A stretch of DNA of 64,000 bases from Viola odorata (Eukaryota > Streptophyta > Magnoliopsida > Malpighiales > Violaceae): positions 69,461,352 through 69,525,351 of the forward strand of contig OY829537.1 in assembly GCA_963691705.1 (NCBI GenBank), written 5' to 3'. The notes beneath the pieces are model-generated. The model was not told where the DNA came from. It did no database searches and saw nothing but the letters and a program-made list of their open reading frames with translations. Positions 45,680 to 56,285 of the stretch are shown here, one piece after another (the first letter of the stretch is position 1; each line of letters begins with the position of its first letter). Position numbers and translations under genes: made by a program.

Positions 45680-47372
45680 TGACGGGTGCGTCGCATGTCC
45701 CGCATAAAATAAAAATACAACTCAGTGCTATGCTACAAATTAATGCAGATAGTGGTGAGAGGATCGATCCCACAAGGACAAGCTCGTCTAATTCTTGTAG
45801 TTCCTGCAAATAACCAAGCAAAAGAAACCAAGTTTTGGGGTGAAATAACAATTAAACGAAAATACAGTGGATTTAAGTTGCAAACAATAAAAACAGCTTT
45901 AAAACGGAGAGAATTACAGTGGAGAAAATATTCCGGGTAGAGATCATTGCGAGATGGCATTGGTAAGTTGTTGATCATTGACAAAATACATTTTTGAAAT
46001 GGTTTTCATAGAAGAAGTTGTGGAACCAGCTCACACTAGATTCCCAACCTGCTACAAAAGTATTTAAAAGAATCACTTCATTTTAAACACCCTAATCTTC
46101 CTAAGCTCATCCTAAGACTCTTGATCCGCCACTTTGCTTGGCTATGCAGAGCCTTCGACAAAGGGATCAGAATACTTAAGGAAGAGCTCAAGAGATTGAT
46201 TAAAAACAGTGAGGTCCCTCTCCTAGACAAGGGAGTACTATCATCATCCACAAGTCTGGTCTAGTCTGGCACTTGACCCAGCTGTCACCTAGGTCGGCCC
46301 TTCTCAAGGCCTTGGGATGGGATGACCGCCTAATTCAACTCCTTCTTTCAGCATAGACCAAGTACATGCCCCTCATACCCTGCTGAATCGTCTACTGCTG
46401 TTCTCTAAGAGTGATTTAATCACAAGAGAACTGACTCCACTTGCCCGAATTAAATTCAAGGTGATCAAGCTCAAAAATTAATAAAGACAAGTTTAAAATT
46501 AAAACAAGAAGGTTTGAAATATGAAATTCATTTCTATGAAGCTTAAACAAGTCTCACAATCAACATACCAGCCAATCTCTTGATCCCTACCAGGAACTTA
46601 GAGTTTAGTTACAATACATAATCAAAATAAACAAAAGGAGTTCAAATCCGAAATTGCAAGGAAAGCTGAAAAATCTGGAAAAAGGTTGGAAAATGCTGAT
46701 TTCTCTCTACTGTTCTCCTCGTCTGTCCTAATCATTCCCCCTCTTTTGCTTTCTCGTTCTATTAAATAGCCATTCTTCTTCTCCTCTGATAGACTTCAAA
46801 GGCCCAGCCTTCACCATAAAATAATTGCAGCACTCAAGAACATGTGCTGCCAAAACCAAGCTGGAAAATAGCACTTCTTCACTTTTGGAGAGAATATTCT
46901 TTGAATAAAACAAGGGGAATGTTTCATCATTCTTCCATTGATGTCCCCTTGTGCCTCTGCAAGGTGGAAGAGAGAATCCAGGCACTAATACTCGTGCTCA
47001 AGTCCTCCAGGTTCCAGGCTGGTTAAACCAGCACTCACAAATAAAAATACAAAAGTACGCTCAGTGCTGTCCAGGCTGGAACTCTGACAGGTCGCTTCAT
47101 GTCAAGGCCTCGAGAAGAGCTGGAATCGGCAGATTGGTGCAATGGCCCTGGGACGAAGAGACCAAACTCGGGAGGCAGCAGGCTGAAATCAAAATTCCAA
47201 CTCTGATTGATTGTTTTGACTCTGATCTTCAAGCTTTTCGTTCCTTTTCCTCAATTAACGATTATTAAGCCTGAAAAGCAAAATAGGAAGGAAACAAGCT
47301 CAAAGTAGCATAATTATCATCTCAATTAATAATAAAAGAGAAGATAAAACATTGAAAATAAACCATCAATCA
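45680..47372 (-). repeat. Athila 3' LTR
   Basis: Plus-strand ends TGACGGGTGCG and CATCAATCA. Short plus frames in it (46844-47026, 46951-47268) are repeated exactly in the other LTR and are not treated as genes. Two copies of the AGGCCT-centred near-palindrome occur (46306 and 47104). Confidence 0.93.
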
Positions 47373-47386
47373 TATTCCCCCACACT
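47373..47386 (-). other. Athila polypurine tract
   Basis: Minus strand AGTGTGGGGGAATA directly before the 3' LTR. A second copy of the motif (AAGTGTGGGGGAGA) is at 48474-48487. Confidence 0.8.
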
Positions 47387-47815
47387 TAATCCATGCTTGC
47401 CCTCAAGCATGAACTAAGAACACACAAAATACACCCCCTGTACAGAAAATCAATCCTTGGACTGGACTCAAGTAAAAACTTCAAAAATCAACTCATTCAA
47501 GCAATGCTCAAACACTCTAAACACCACAAATGTGCAAATATTCATATAGTGGTATGATAGCATGCTGTTCAACCTGGAAATACAGGCCTAGAACTTCTGA
47601 CTTCTCTTCCTTCGACACAATCCAAACACTAGCTGCGACACTCATGCAATAAATATAAAAATTAATAAAAACACAAACAGCAAAATTTAAAGAACATAGC
47701 CAATCTTTTCCTCTTCTTCATCTTCCTCCAACATCTTTCTTTTATTTAGGCCTTCGGCCTCTTATACCTCCTTTTATTTTTTATTTTCTTTTTCTTTTTC
47801 TTTTCTTCCTTCTTC

Positions 47816-47850
<35 letters not shown>

Positions 47851-48811
47851 GCAACACTTCTTTTCTTTTCCCATGAGTTTCACCTCTTTCCACATTCCCA
47901 AATTAAATAGAAAGCGCATGCAGACATGGTCTTTTACCAAGGGTGCTTTGATCGGTCCAAAATTAAGGAGTTAGCACACAACCGACCGGAAGTTTCTCCA
48001 AATAGGGATGATGGTGCCGAACCACCAACATCGTGCAATCCAGGAGGGTATGGTGAGAGACCAACACACAAGAAAATTAAATAGTACTCATGCAAACAAA
48101 AATTAAAAACTTGCAGCAGTGTAGAGGATAGGATCTTCATCCCTAGGCCTAGGGATGAGAAGACAGTGCAATTCTAGCAAAGTATTTCCTAGGACAGCAG
48201 TACTCATCATACATCTATGTGAATAAATATACAAATTGTAATGTCACAAGTGTTTATCATTGTAAGACAGAGTTGATTGATCAAGTATTCACATAAGTTT
48301 AGTTTTTGGGATTTCATTCCATACAAAAAGGTGTGGAAAACAACAAAAATGAAAAATTACGCATGCAAGAATAGAAACAAGCAATTGCACAAACACAATT
48401 AATTGAAATAAACATGCAGCAGAGGGATAAAATCAAAATGCACACAAATCACACAAAAATAAACACGAAAGTGTCTCCCCCACACTTATTGGACACATTG
48501 TCCTCAATGTGAAAGAAACCAAGCAAACGAAAACACAAAACAATTAAAACAAAATTAATAAAAGAAGAGAAGGGGAGAATAAAACCGGGGTGGTGTTGCT
48601 GCAGCTGGAAATGGAAGATTCAAAAATCTGGGTTTGTGCCTGAAATTCGAAATCTGTCCCATCTCGAGGCCTCGGGATGAACGGACCTGAAAATGCTGAA
48701 TGCTGCAAGTCTTGCTGAAATGGAATGGGTTGAAATGGCGTGGGTTGCCTCCCACGTAGCGTCCATGTTTGCAGTCTTGGACTCGACTGAATGATCTTTC
48801 ACGTAGTATCA
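47387..48811 (-). other. Athila 3' non-coding region
   Basis: About 1.4 kb between pol and the polypurine tract. No env-like frame is open. It contains a long T-rich microsatellite (about 47780-47850), a second polypurine-like copy at 48474-48487 next to GAGGACAATGT (minus strand), and one AGGCCT-centred near-palindrome (48666). Confidence 0.75.
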
Positions 48812-51800
48812 TCATTGAGGTTCTTCAAGCGCGCTCTCCACGGTGTAGTTTTGGAATCCCTCATAAAAAGGTTTGAGACGATGCCCATTAACCTTGAAAA
48901 TGTTCTGATCCTCCTGGTTTTGAATTTCAACAGCACCATTGGGGTACACATTCGTAATTACATAAGGACCAGTCCAGCGACTCTTCAATTTTCCAGCTAG
49001 GAGGTGAAATCTTGAGCTGAAAAGTAGCACCTTCTGCCCAACTGTCAAGGCCTTGAGACGAATGGACCTGTCGTGGTACATTTTGGCCCTAGCCTTGATA
49101 ATTGCAGAATTTTCATAGGCATCATTTCTCAACTCTTCCAACTCTTGAACTTGCAATTTTCTGTGGGATCCAGCTTCTGAAATGTTCATATTGCATTTTT
49201 TAATAGCCCAATAGGCTTGGTGCTGAATTTCCACGGGTAAATGGCATGATTTGCCATAAACCAACTTGTAAGGAGTTGTCCCGATAGAGGTTTTGAATGC
49301 TGTTCTATACGCCCATAGCGCATCATCTAGTCTCTGACTCCAATCTCCTCGATCTGGTCTGACCGTCTTGCTCAAGATGGATTTTACTTCTCTATTTGAC
49401 AATTCAGCCAATCCGTTTGTTTGAGGATGATAGGCAGTGGACACACGGTGTGTGATGTTGTACTTGGAGAAGAGAGTTGTCACAACCCTGTTACAGAAGT
49501 GGCTGCCTCTGTCACTGATGATCACTCGTGGCACTCCAAATCTGTTAAGGATTTGTGATTTGAAGAATGAAACAACGGTCTTTGCATCATCAGCCCTTGT
49601 AGCCTTCGCTTCTACCCATTTAGATAGGTAGTCTACTGCCAAAATGATGTAGAAGTTGCCTCCTGAATTGGGGAATGGACCCATGAAGTCTATCCCCCAA
49701 ACATCAAAAATCTCACAAACAAAAATTGGGGTTAAAGGCATCTGATCTCTAGAGGAAATATTACCCGATTTTTGACATTCTACACAAGTTTTGCAAAATT
49801 CAAATGAATCCTTAAATAAATTCGGCCAGAAAAAACCTGATTCGAGAACCTTATGAGCTGTTCTCTTAAATCCGAAGTGTCCTCCACAAGCATAAGCATG
49901 GCAAAAATTTAGAATTGAAGGAACTTCACTCTCAAGCACACATTTTCGAAGGATTTTATCGTTTCCGACATGCCAAAGGTATGGGTCGTCCCATATGTAC
50001 TTCCTAGAGTCTCTCCTAATCTTTTCCTTCTCTCGTGCAAGGTAGTGACCATGAAATTTACCCGTTGCAAGGTAATTGACAATATCAGAAAACCATGGTC
50101 TCTTCTCGAGGCCTAGAAACAAGCGCTCATCTGGGAATTCTTCCTTGACTGGGTCTGATTTGGTGTCAACCAAAATTCTGCTCAAGTGATCAGCCACCAC
50201 GTTTTCCTTGCCCTTTTTGTCTTTGATCTCAAGATCAAACTCCTGCAACAGTAGTATCCACCGAATCAATCTTGGCTTTGCTTCCTTCTTTGCTAAAAGA
50301 TACTTCAAGGCTGCATGGTCAGAATAAATTATGACTTTAGTGCCAAGAAGATAAGAACGAAATTTATCTAAAGCAAAGACAATTGAAAACAATTCTTTTT
50401 CCGTGGTGGTGTAGTTTCTTTGGGCTTCATCAAGCATCCTAGAGGCGTAGTAAACCACATGTGGGCTCTTGTCAAATTTCTGTCCAAGAACAGCCCCCAC
50501 AGCTGCATCACTTGCATCACACATGAGTTCAAATGGTTTTGTCCAGTCGGGTGCTTGAATCACTGGTGCTGTCACTAGCTTCTGTTTCAAGAGGTCAAAC
50601 GCCTCTTTGCATTGCTCATTGAAGTCGAATTTTGCATCCTTTTGCAGCAGCCTACACATAGGCTCCGCAACCTTTGAAAAATCCTTGATAAAACGTCTAT
50701 AAAAACCTGCAAGGCCTAGAAATGAACGGACATCTCGTACACAAGATGGGTAAGGCAATGAATCAATCACATCAATTTTAGCTTTGTCCACTTCTATACC
50801 TTTCTTTGAAATAATATGGCCTAGAATTAATCCTTGATTTACCATAAAATGGCATTTCTCATAATTTAAAACCAAATCAGTTTCCATGCATCTAATCAAG
50901 ACTTTTCTCAAGTTTTCCAAGCACTCATCAAATGAATTTCCATAAACAGTAAAATCGTCCATGAAAACTTCAATCCCTTTCTCTACAAAATCAGAAAATA
51001 TACTTACCATACACCTCTGAAAAGTAGCAGGTGCATTACACAAACCAAATGGCATCCTCTTGTATGCAAATGTGCCAAAGGGGCAAGTAAAGGTTGTCTT
51101 TTCTTGGTCTTCAATGGCAACGGGGATTTGATGGAATCCTGAAAATCCATCGAGACAACAATAGTGTGATTTACCTGCCAACCTTTCGAGCATCTGGTCA
51201 ATAAATGGAAGGGGAAAATGATCCTTCCGAGTAGCATTGTTCAGTCTCCTATAGTCTATGCATACTCTCCATGAATTTTGCTCTCTCATGGGCACCAATT
51301 CGCCTTCATTGTTGGTCACCACTGTAATTCCTGATTTTTTAGGAACGACCTGCACAGGACTGACCCAAGAAGAGTCAGAAATAGGATAGATTACACCTGC
51401 AGCAAGGAGTTTAAGAATTTCCTTTTTCACGACTTCCATCATTGGAGGATTAAGCCTTCTTTGTGGTTGTCTCACGGTTTTGCTGTGCTCTTCTAGGTGT
51501 ATTCTGTGGGTGCAAATGGCAGGTGATATTCCCTTGATGTCAGCTATGGTCCAACCGATTACTCCCTTGAATTCTTTCAAGATGTTCAGAAGTCTTTCTT
51601 CTTGCACGTTGGTCAGCTTGCTGGAAATTATTACTGGTAGGCTCTTCTCGAGGCCTAGAAACGAGTACTTCAGGTGCTCAGGTAATGTTTTGAGTTCCAA
51701 GTCGGGTGCCTGCAAAATTGAAGGCTGAAGTTTAGTGACTTGGTCTGTTGATTCTAAAGCTTGCACATCACCTGCAGTAGTGTCTGAAACGTCCAGCTCC

Positions 51801-54289
51801 TTGACAAAATTGAGGATTTCGGGTTTAATTGGTAGCTCATCTTGCAATCTCTCCACCTCTTCATTAGACAAACCCTTACTAAGAACAAACTCAAGTGGAT
51901 CTGAATTATTAATTTCAGAAATGTCATCAACCAAGGGATCAATAACATCTAAAAAATTAACACAGTGTATATCTTCAGGGTATTTCATTGCTTCATACAT
52001 ATTAAATTTAATCAATTCCTCACCAAATTCAAGCGTTAAACACCCATCATACACATCAATTTTAGCACGGGCTGTTCTTAAAAAAGGTCTACCAAGAATC
52101 ACATCAGTAGTCCTAGTAACATCTTCCTTTTGCATGTCAACAATATAGAAATCTACTGGAAAAACAAAATCTCTAACCTGCACCAAGACATCCTCTACTA
52201 CTCCAACGGGGTAGACAATGGATCTATCAGCAAGTTGTATAACAACTCTAGTTTCCTTAAGATTTCCAATATTCAAAGTTTCAAAAATGGAAAGAGACAT
52301 GACGTTTATACCTGCTCCAAGGTCGCACAATGCTTTCTCTACTTCCTTGCTCCCGATTTTACAAGGTATCACAAAGGTACCCTGATCTTTGCATTTTGTA
52401 GGAAGCTCTTTTTGCAAAATAGCAGAAACATTTTCATTAAAATTCACTGTTTCTATGCCTGCTAGTTTCTTCTTGTTAGTACATAAATCCTTTAAGAATT
52501 TAGCATATTTAGGAACCTGAGATATCATATCTAGCAATGGCACATTAATAGCAACTTTTCTAAAAACTTCAAGAATCTTTTGCTCATCCTTCTCCTTCTT
52601 GGCTTTTGAAGGCCTTTCCGGAAATGGAAAAGGTGTTACCTGAGGGTTTGAAGTTTCTTCCTGTGCTTCTGGAGTTGGAATGGATGTTTCACCTACTGGG
52701 GTAGATGATTCTGCTACTGGAATGGCTGATTCTTGAGGCATTTCTGTTTCAGATTCTGGTGGCTGTTCTGGTCGGTTCGTCTCGAGGCCTTGAGACGAAC
52801 TGCCTCTCAGTGGCAAATCTTTTCCACTTCGTAAAGTCATGGCATTGAGATGTTTGGGATTATCTACTGTGTTCGAGGGTAGCTGGCCTGAAGTGTTTTG
52901 TTGGCTCATGGTGAACTGTGCCATCTGTTTTTGGAGGTCAGCTATTGCTCCTTGGGTAGTTTGTATAAATGGTTGAAGGATTTGTTTTAGTGTTTCTTCA
53001 AGTGGTGGTGGAGGTGGTGCAGTGAGTTGCAATGGTTGTTGGGGTGCTGGCAACTGCAGATGTTGTGGTTGAGCTGGGGTCTGATTTGTTTGGTAGTTTT
53101 GCTGGTTTTGTTGAGGTCTAGACTTGAAATTCCTCCACTCAAACGGAGGTTGTTGCTGATTTGGTCCCCACCCATAGTGAGGGTAGTTCTTCCAGCCTTG
53201 GTTACTGGTGTTGGAGTATGAATTTCCTTGCTGTGGTATGGCGGAATTGACTTGCTCAGTAGGGTCTGCAACGAGCGGACAATCATGTGTCATATGCCCT
53301 ATTTGACAACAAACTCCACAAGGTATAACTTGCTGAGGTGGAATTTGCTGAATTTGAGCTATGGTAGCTGGGAAATTTTTCAAAAAACTAGAGACTTCTT
53401 CCATGTGTCTCTCAAGAGCAGCCACGTTCAAGTTGTGAGCAGTAGAGGTACGGTCATAGGTTCCGTTTTGTTGGCAATTATCCGCCAAAGTTTGAATAAG
53501 AGCCCTTGCTCGACTTGGTGTCAAGTCCAACAATGCTCCTCCAGCAGCAGAATCGAGCTTCTCTTTATCCTTAATACACATCCCATCATAGAAATATTGT
53601 ATGAGTGATTGCTCTGCCACGCCATGGGTAGGACAGACCTCTTGGAGGTCTTTAAACCTCTGATGGTATTCGCCAAAAGACTCATCTCCTTGCTGCTGAA
53701 TAGCAACAAGACTCTTCCTAGCTGCTCCTGCTTTGGTGGCTGACCAATATTTCTTGAGAAAAGTGGCAGCCATTTCAGCCCAAGTGTTGATGGAGTTGTG
53801 TGGAAGACTGAAAAACCAGTTCTTTGCTGAGTCCTCTAAAGACCATGGAAAAGCTCTCAATTTAGCTCGTTCAAGGCTCACTCCAGTGGGTTTAAGTGCA
53901 TCACATTCGAATTGAAATTTCTGGAGGTGCTTGTAAGGATTTTCGGATGCATGACCTCTGAATTTGCTGAGGTTGTGCATGACATTTGACTTCACGGCCC
54001 AGTCATTAGGTACTGGACGGTAGTTAATACACAGGAAAGACTCCTGTTCAGCTCCTTGATTGAGCTCTCGAAGGGTAGGTTCAGGTGGATTGGCCATCTC
54101 TGGTTCAGGTTCAGCGTCAGATTCTGGTTGATCCGTCTCAAGGTCTCGAGATGAACTGACTTCTGTTTCTGAATCTGATCCGGATAAGGAAAACTCACTG
54201 AATTTTCGTTTGGAAATTCTGATTGCTGTTTCCGTTCTGGAAATCTCTGGAATGTAGGGTAGTGGTTGTGAACTAGATGACCTGGTCAT
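48812..54289 (-). CDS. Athila gag-pol polyprotein
   Basis: An uninterrupted frame; the likely start is MTRSSSSQPLPYIPEI at 54289, with in-frame sequence open to 54304. In order (residues counted from 54304): gag (HNLSKFRGHASENPYKHLQK); zinc knuckle CGVCCQIGHMTHDC (about 331); Gln/Pro-rich linker; protease CDLGAGINVMSLS (about 661) and ILGRPFLRTA; reverse transcriptase with WRVCIDYRRLNNATRKDHFP and VFMDDFTVYG (about 1115); RNase H FELMCDASDAAVGAVLG (about 1260); integrase with HAYACGGHFG, CKTCVEC, GIDFMGPFP, ISDRGSHF and HPQTNGLAE (about 1470-1630). All catalytic residues looked for are present. It starts only about 30 bp after the primer site, so almost no leader exists. It may be able to move. 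Confidence 0.93.
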   Translation of the reverse strand: MTRSSSSQPLPYIPEISRTETAIRISKRKFSEFSLSGSDSETEVSSSRDLETDQPESDAEPEPEMANPPEPTLRELNQGAEQESFLCINYRPVPNDWAVKSNVMHNLSKFRGHASENPYKHLQKFQFECDALKPTGVSLERAKLRAFPWSLEDSAKNWFFSLPHNSINTWAEMAATFLKKYWSATKAGAARKSLVAIQQQGDESFGEYHQRFKDLQEVCPTHGVAEQSLIQYFYDGMCIKDKEKLDSAAGGALLDLTPSRARALIQTLADNCQQNGTYDRTSTAHNLNVAALERHMEEVSSFLKNFPATIAQIQQIPPQQVIPCGVCCQIGHMTHDCPLVADPTEQVNSAIPQQGNSYSNTSNQGWKNYPHYGWGPNQQQPPFEWRNFKSRPQQNQQNYQTNQTPAQPQHLQLPAPQQPLQLTAPPPPPLEETLKQILQPFIQTTQGAIADLQKQMAQFTMSQQNTSGQLPSNTVDNPKHLNAMTLRSGKDLPLRGSSSQGLETNRPEQPPESETEMPQESAIPVAESSTPVGETSIPTPEAQEETSNPQVTPFPFPERPSKAKKEKDEQKILEVFRKVAINVPLLDMISQVPKYAKFLKDLCTNKKKLAGIETVNFNENVSAILQKELPTKCKDQGTFVIPCKIGSKEVEKALCDLGAGINVMSLSIFETLNIGNLKETRVVIQLADRSIVYPVGVVEDVLVQVRDFVFPVDFYIVDMQKEDVTRTTDVILGRPFLRTARAKIDVYDGCLTLEFGEELIKFNMYEAMKYPEDIHCVNFLDVIDPLVDDISEINNSDPLEFVLSKGLSNEEVERLQDELPIKPEILNFVKELDVSDTTAGDVQALESTDQVTKLQPSILQAPDLELKTLPEHLKYSFLGLEKSLPVIISSKLTNVQEERLLNILKEFKGVIGWTIADIKGISPAICTHRIHLEEHSKTVRQPQRRLNPPMMEVVKKEILKLLAAGVIYPISDSSWVSPVQVVPKKSGITVVTNNEGELVPMREQNSWRVCIDYRRLNNATRKDHFPLPFIDQMLERLAGKSHYCCLDGFSGFHQIPVAIEDQEKTTFTCPFGTFAYKRMPFGLCNAPATFQRCMVSIFSDFVEKGIEVFMDDFTVYGNSFDECLENLRKVLIRCMETDLVLNYEKCHFMVNQGLILGHIISKKGIEVDKAKIDVIDSLPYPSCVRDVRSFLGLAGFYRRFIKDFSKVAEPMCRLLQKDAKFDFNEQCKEAFDLLKQKLVTAPVIQAPDWTKPFELMCDASDAAVGAVLGQKFDKSPHVVYYASRMLDEAQRNYTTTEKELFSIVFALDKFRSYLLGTKVIIYSDHAALKYLLAKKEAKPRLIRWILLLQEFDLEIKDKKGKENVVADHLSRILVDTKSDPVKEEFPDERLFLGLEKRPWFSDIVNYLATGKFHGHYLAREKEKIRRDSRKYIWDDPYLWHVGNDKILRKCVLESEVPSILNFCHAYACGGHFGFKRTAHKVLESGFFWPNLFKDSFEFCKTCVECQKSGNISSRDQMPLTPIFVCEIFDVWGIDFMGPFPNSGGNFYIILAVDYLSKWVEAKATRADDAKTVVSFFKSQILNRFGVPRVIISDRGSHFCNRVVTTLFSKYNITHRVSTAYHPQTNGLAELSNREVKSILSKTVRPDRGDWSQRLDDALWAYRTAFKTSIGTTPYKLVYGKSCHLPVEIQHQAYWAIKKCNMNISEAGSHRKLQVQELEELRNDAYENSAIIKARAKMYHDRSIRLKALTVGQKVLLFSSRFHLLAGKLKSRWTGPYVITNVYPNGAVEIQNQEDQNIFKVNGHRLKPFYEGFQNYTVESALEEPQ
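52775..52800. other. Best copy of the AGGCCT-centred near-palindrome
   Basis: Arms GTTCGTCTC and GAGACGAAC around GAGGCCTT form a 26 bp near-perfect palindrome inside the polyprotein-coding region. Related copies are centred at 46306, 47104, 48666, 49047, 50108, 50711, 51650 and 54140, and again at 54975 and 55773 in the other LTR. Confidence 0.65.
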
Positions 54290-54320
54290 GAACAAGAAAA
54301 TCAAAAATTAGAACACGTTG

Positions 54321-54338
54321 TCCCCGGCAACGGCGCCA
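54321..54338 (-). other. Athila primer binding site (tRNA-Asp type)
   Basis: Minus strand TGGCGCCGTTGCCGGGGA, five bases from the 5' LTR end; this is the standard Athila primer site. Confidence 0.9.
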
Positions 54339-54343
54339 ATTTA

Positions 54344-56041
54344 TGACGGGTGCGTCGCATGTCCCGCATAAAATAAAAATACAACTCAGTGCCATGCTAC
54401 AAATTAATGCAGATAGTGGTGAGAGGATCGATCCCACAAGGACAAGCTCGTCTAATTCTTGTAGTTCCTGCAAATAACCAAGCAAAAGAAACCAAGTTTT
54501 GGGGTGAAATAACAATTAAACGAAAATACAGTGGATTTAAGATCAGTTGCAAACAATAAAAACAGCTTTAAAACGGAGAGAATTACAGTGGAGAAAATAT
54601 TCCGGGTAGAGATCATTGCGAGATGGCATTGGTAAGTTGTTGATCATTGACAAAATACATTTTTGAAATGGTTTTCATAGAAGAAGTTGTGGAACCAGCT
54701 CACACTAGATTCCCAACCTGCTACAAAAGTATTTAAAAGAATCACTTCATTTTAAACACCCTAATCTTCCTAAGCTCATCCTAAGACTCTTGATCCGCCA
54801 CTTTGCTTGGCTATGCAGAGCCTTCGACAAAGGGATCAGAATACTTAAGGAAGAGCTCAAGAGATTGATTAAAAACAGTGAGGTCCCTCTCCTAGACAAG
54901 GGAGTACTATCATCATCCACAAGTCTGGTCTAGTCTGGCACTTGACCCAGCTGTCACCTAGGTCGGCCCTTCTCAAGGCCTTGGGATGGGATGACCGCCT
55001 AATTCAACTCCTTCTTTCAGCATAGACCAAGTACATGCCCCTCATACCCTGCTGAATCGTCTACTGCTGTTCTCTAAGAGTGATTTAATCACAAGAGAAC
55101 TGACTCCACTTGCCCGAATTAAATTCAAGGTGATCAAGCTCAAAAATTAATAAAGACAAGTTTAAAATTAAAACAAGAAGGTTTGAAATATGAAATTCAT
55201 TTCTATGAAGCTTAAACAAGTCTCACAATCAACATACCAGCCAATCTCTTGATCCCTACCAGGAACTTAGAGTTTAGTTACAATACATAATCAAAATAAA
55301 CAAAAGGAGTTCAAATCCGAAATTGCAAGGAAAGCTGAAAAATCTGGAAAAAGGTTGGAAAATGCTGATTTCTCTCTACTGTTCTCCTCGTCTGTCCTAA
55401 TCATTCCCCCTCTTTTGCTTTCTCGTTCTATTAAATAGCCATTCTTCTTCTCCTCTGATAGACTTCAAAGGCCCAGCCTTCACCATAAAATAATTGCAGC
55501 ACTCAAGAACATGTGCTGCCAAAACCAAGCTGGAAAATAGCACTTCTTCACTTTTGGAGAGAATATTCTTTGAATAAAACAAGGGGAATGTTTCATCATT
55601 CTTCCATTGATGTCCCCTTGTGCCTCTGCAAGGTGGAAGAGAGAATCCAGGCACTAATACTCGTGCTCAAGTCCTCCAGGTTCCAGGCTGGTTAAACCAG
55701 CACTCACAAATAAAAATACAAAAGTACGCTCAGTGCTGTCCAGGCTGGAACTCTGACAGGTCGCTTCATGTCAAGGCCTCGAGAAGAGCTGGAATCGGCA
55801 GATTGGTGCAATGGCCCTGGGACGAAGAGACCAAACTCGGGAGGCAGCAGGCTGAAATCAAAATTCCAACTCTGATTGATTGTTTTGACTCTGATCTTCA
55901 AGCTTTTCGTTCCTTTTCCTCAATTAACGATTATTAAGCCTGAAAAGCAAAATAGGAAGGAAACAAGCTCAAAGTAGCATAATTATCATCTCAATTAATA
56001 ATAAAAGAGAAGATAAAACATTGAAAATAAACCATCAATCA
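54344..56041 (-). repeat. Athila 5' LTR
   Basis: 1698 bp, the counterpart of 45680-47372. It has a 5 bp insertion (near 54540) and one T/C difference near its start. Confidence 0.93.
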
Positions 56042-56285
56042 GGTCTCACCTAGGGTTAGCCTCCAACGCCTTCGTGTACGCCGTGTAGGTCATGGTCAAG
56101 CTAGGCGTGTGCTTGGCCCGCCTCTCCTCCTCGCACTCAAGATCCAAGTGACGTAACCTTTGGTTGTTGGTTTTCATCTCAAAGGCCAAGGAATTGAGTT
56201 GGGCAAGAATTTTGGCTAATTCTCCACCTCTCATCGTACTTGCCCTCGGTCTCGCCGATGACACTTTCTTGTGACATGGTGTCAT
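56042..56285 (-). pseudogene. gag-like frame of the split element, N-terminal part
   Basis: Starts MTPCHKKVSSARPRASTM at 56285 and runs 79 codons (ELAKILAQLNSLAFEMKTNN, a helical segment) to a TGA at 56046-56048, next to the Athila insertion point. The downstream half is at 45424-45679. The position after a long leader matches the gag starts of the elements at 1-3985 and 34075-41802, but the sequence is not clearly alike. Confidence 0.5.

Larger units (their letters stand above)
45680..56041 (-). mobile_element. Full-length Athila-lineage Ty3/gypsy retrotransposon
   Basis: LTRs at 45680-47372 (1693 bp) and 54344-56041 (1698 bp) flank one long polyprotein frame. The target duplication is GGTCT (45675-45679 and 56042-56046). 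The primer site matches tRNA-Asp and the polypurine tract is the usual Athila AGTGTGGGGGA. By eye the LTRs differ by one substitution and one 5 bp indel, so the insertion is recent. The env-like frame found in some Athila elements is absent. It inserted in the gag-like frame of an older small LTR element. Confidence 0.94.

Noticed and set aside
46951..47268. 105-codon frame repeated at 55620-55937
   Set aside because: Repeated because it lies in both Athila LTRs; runs opposite to the element and has no known domain.
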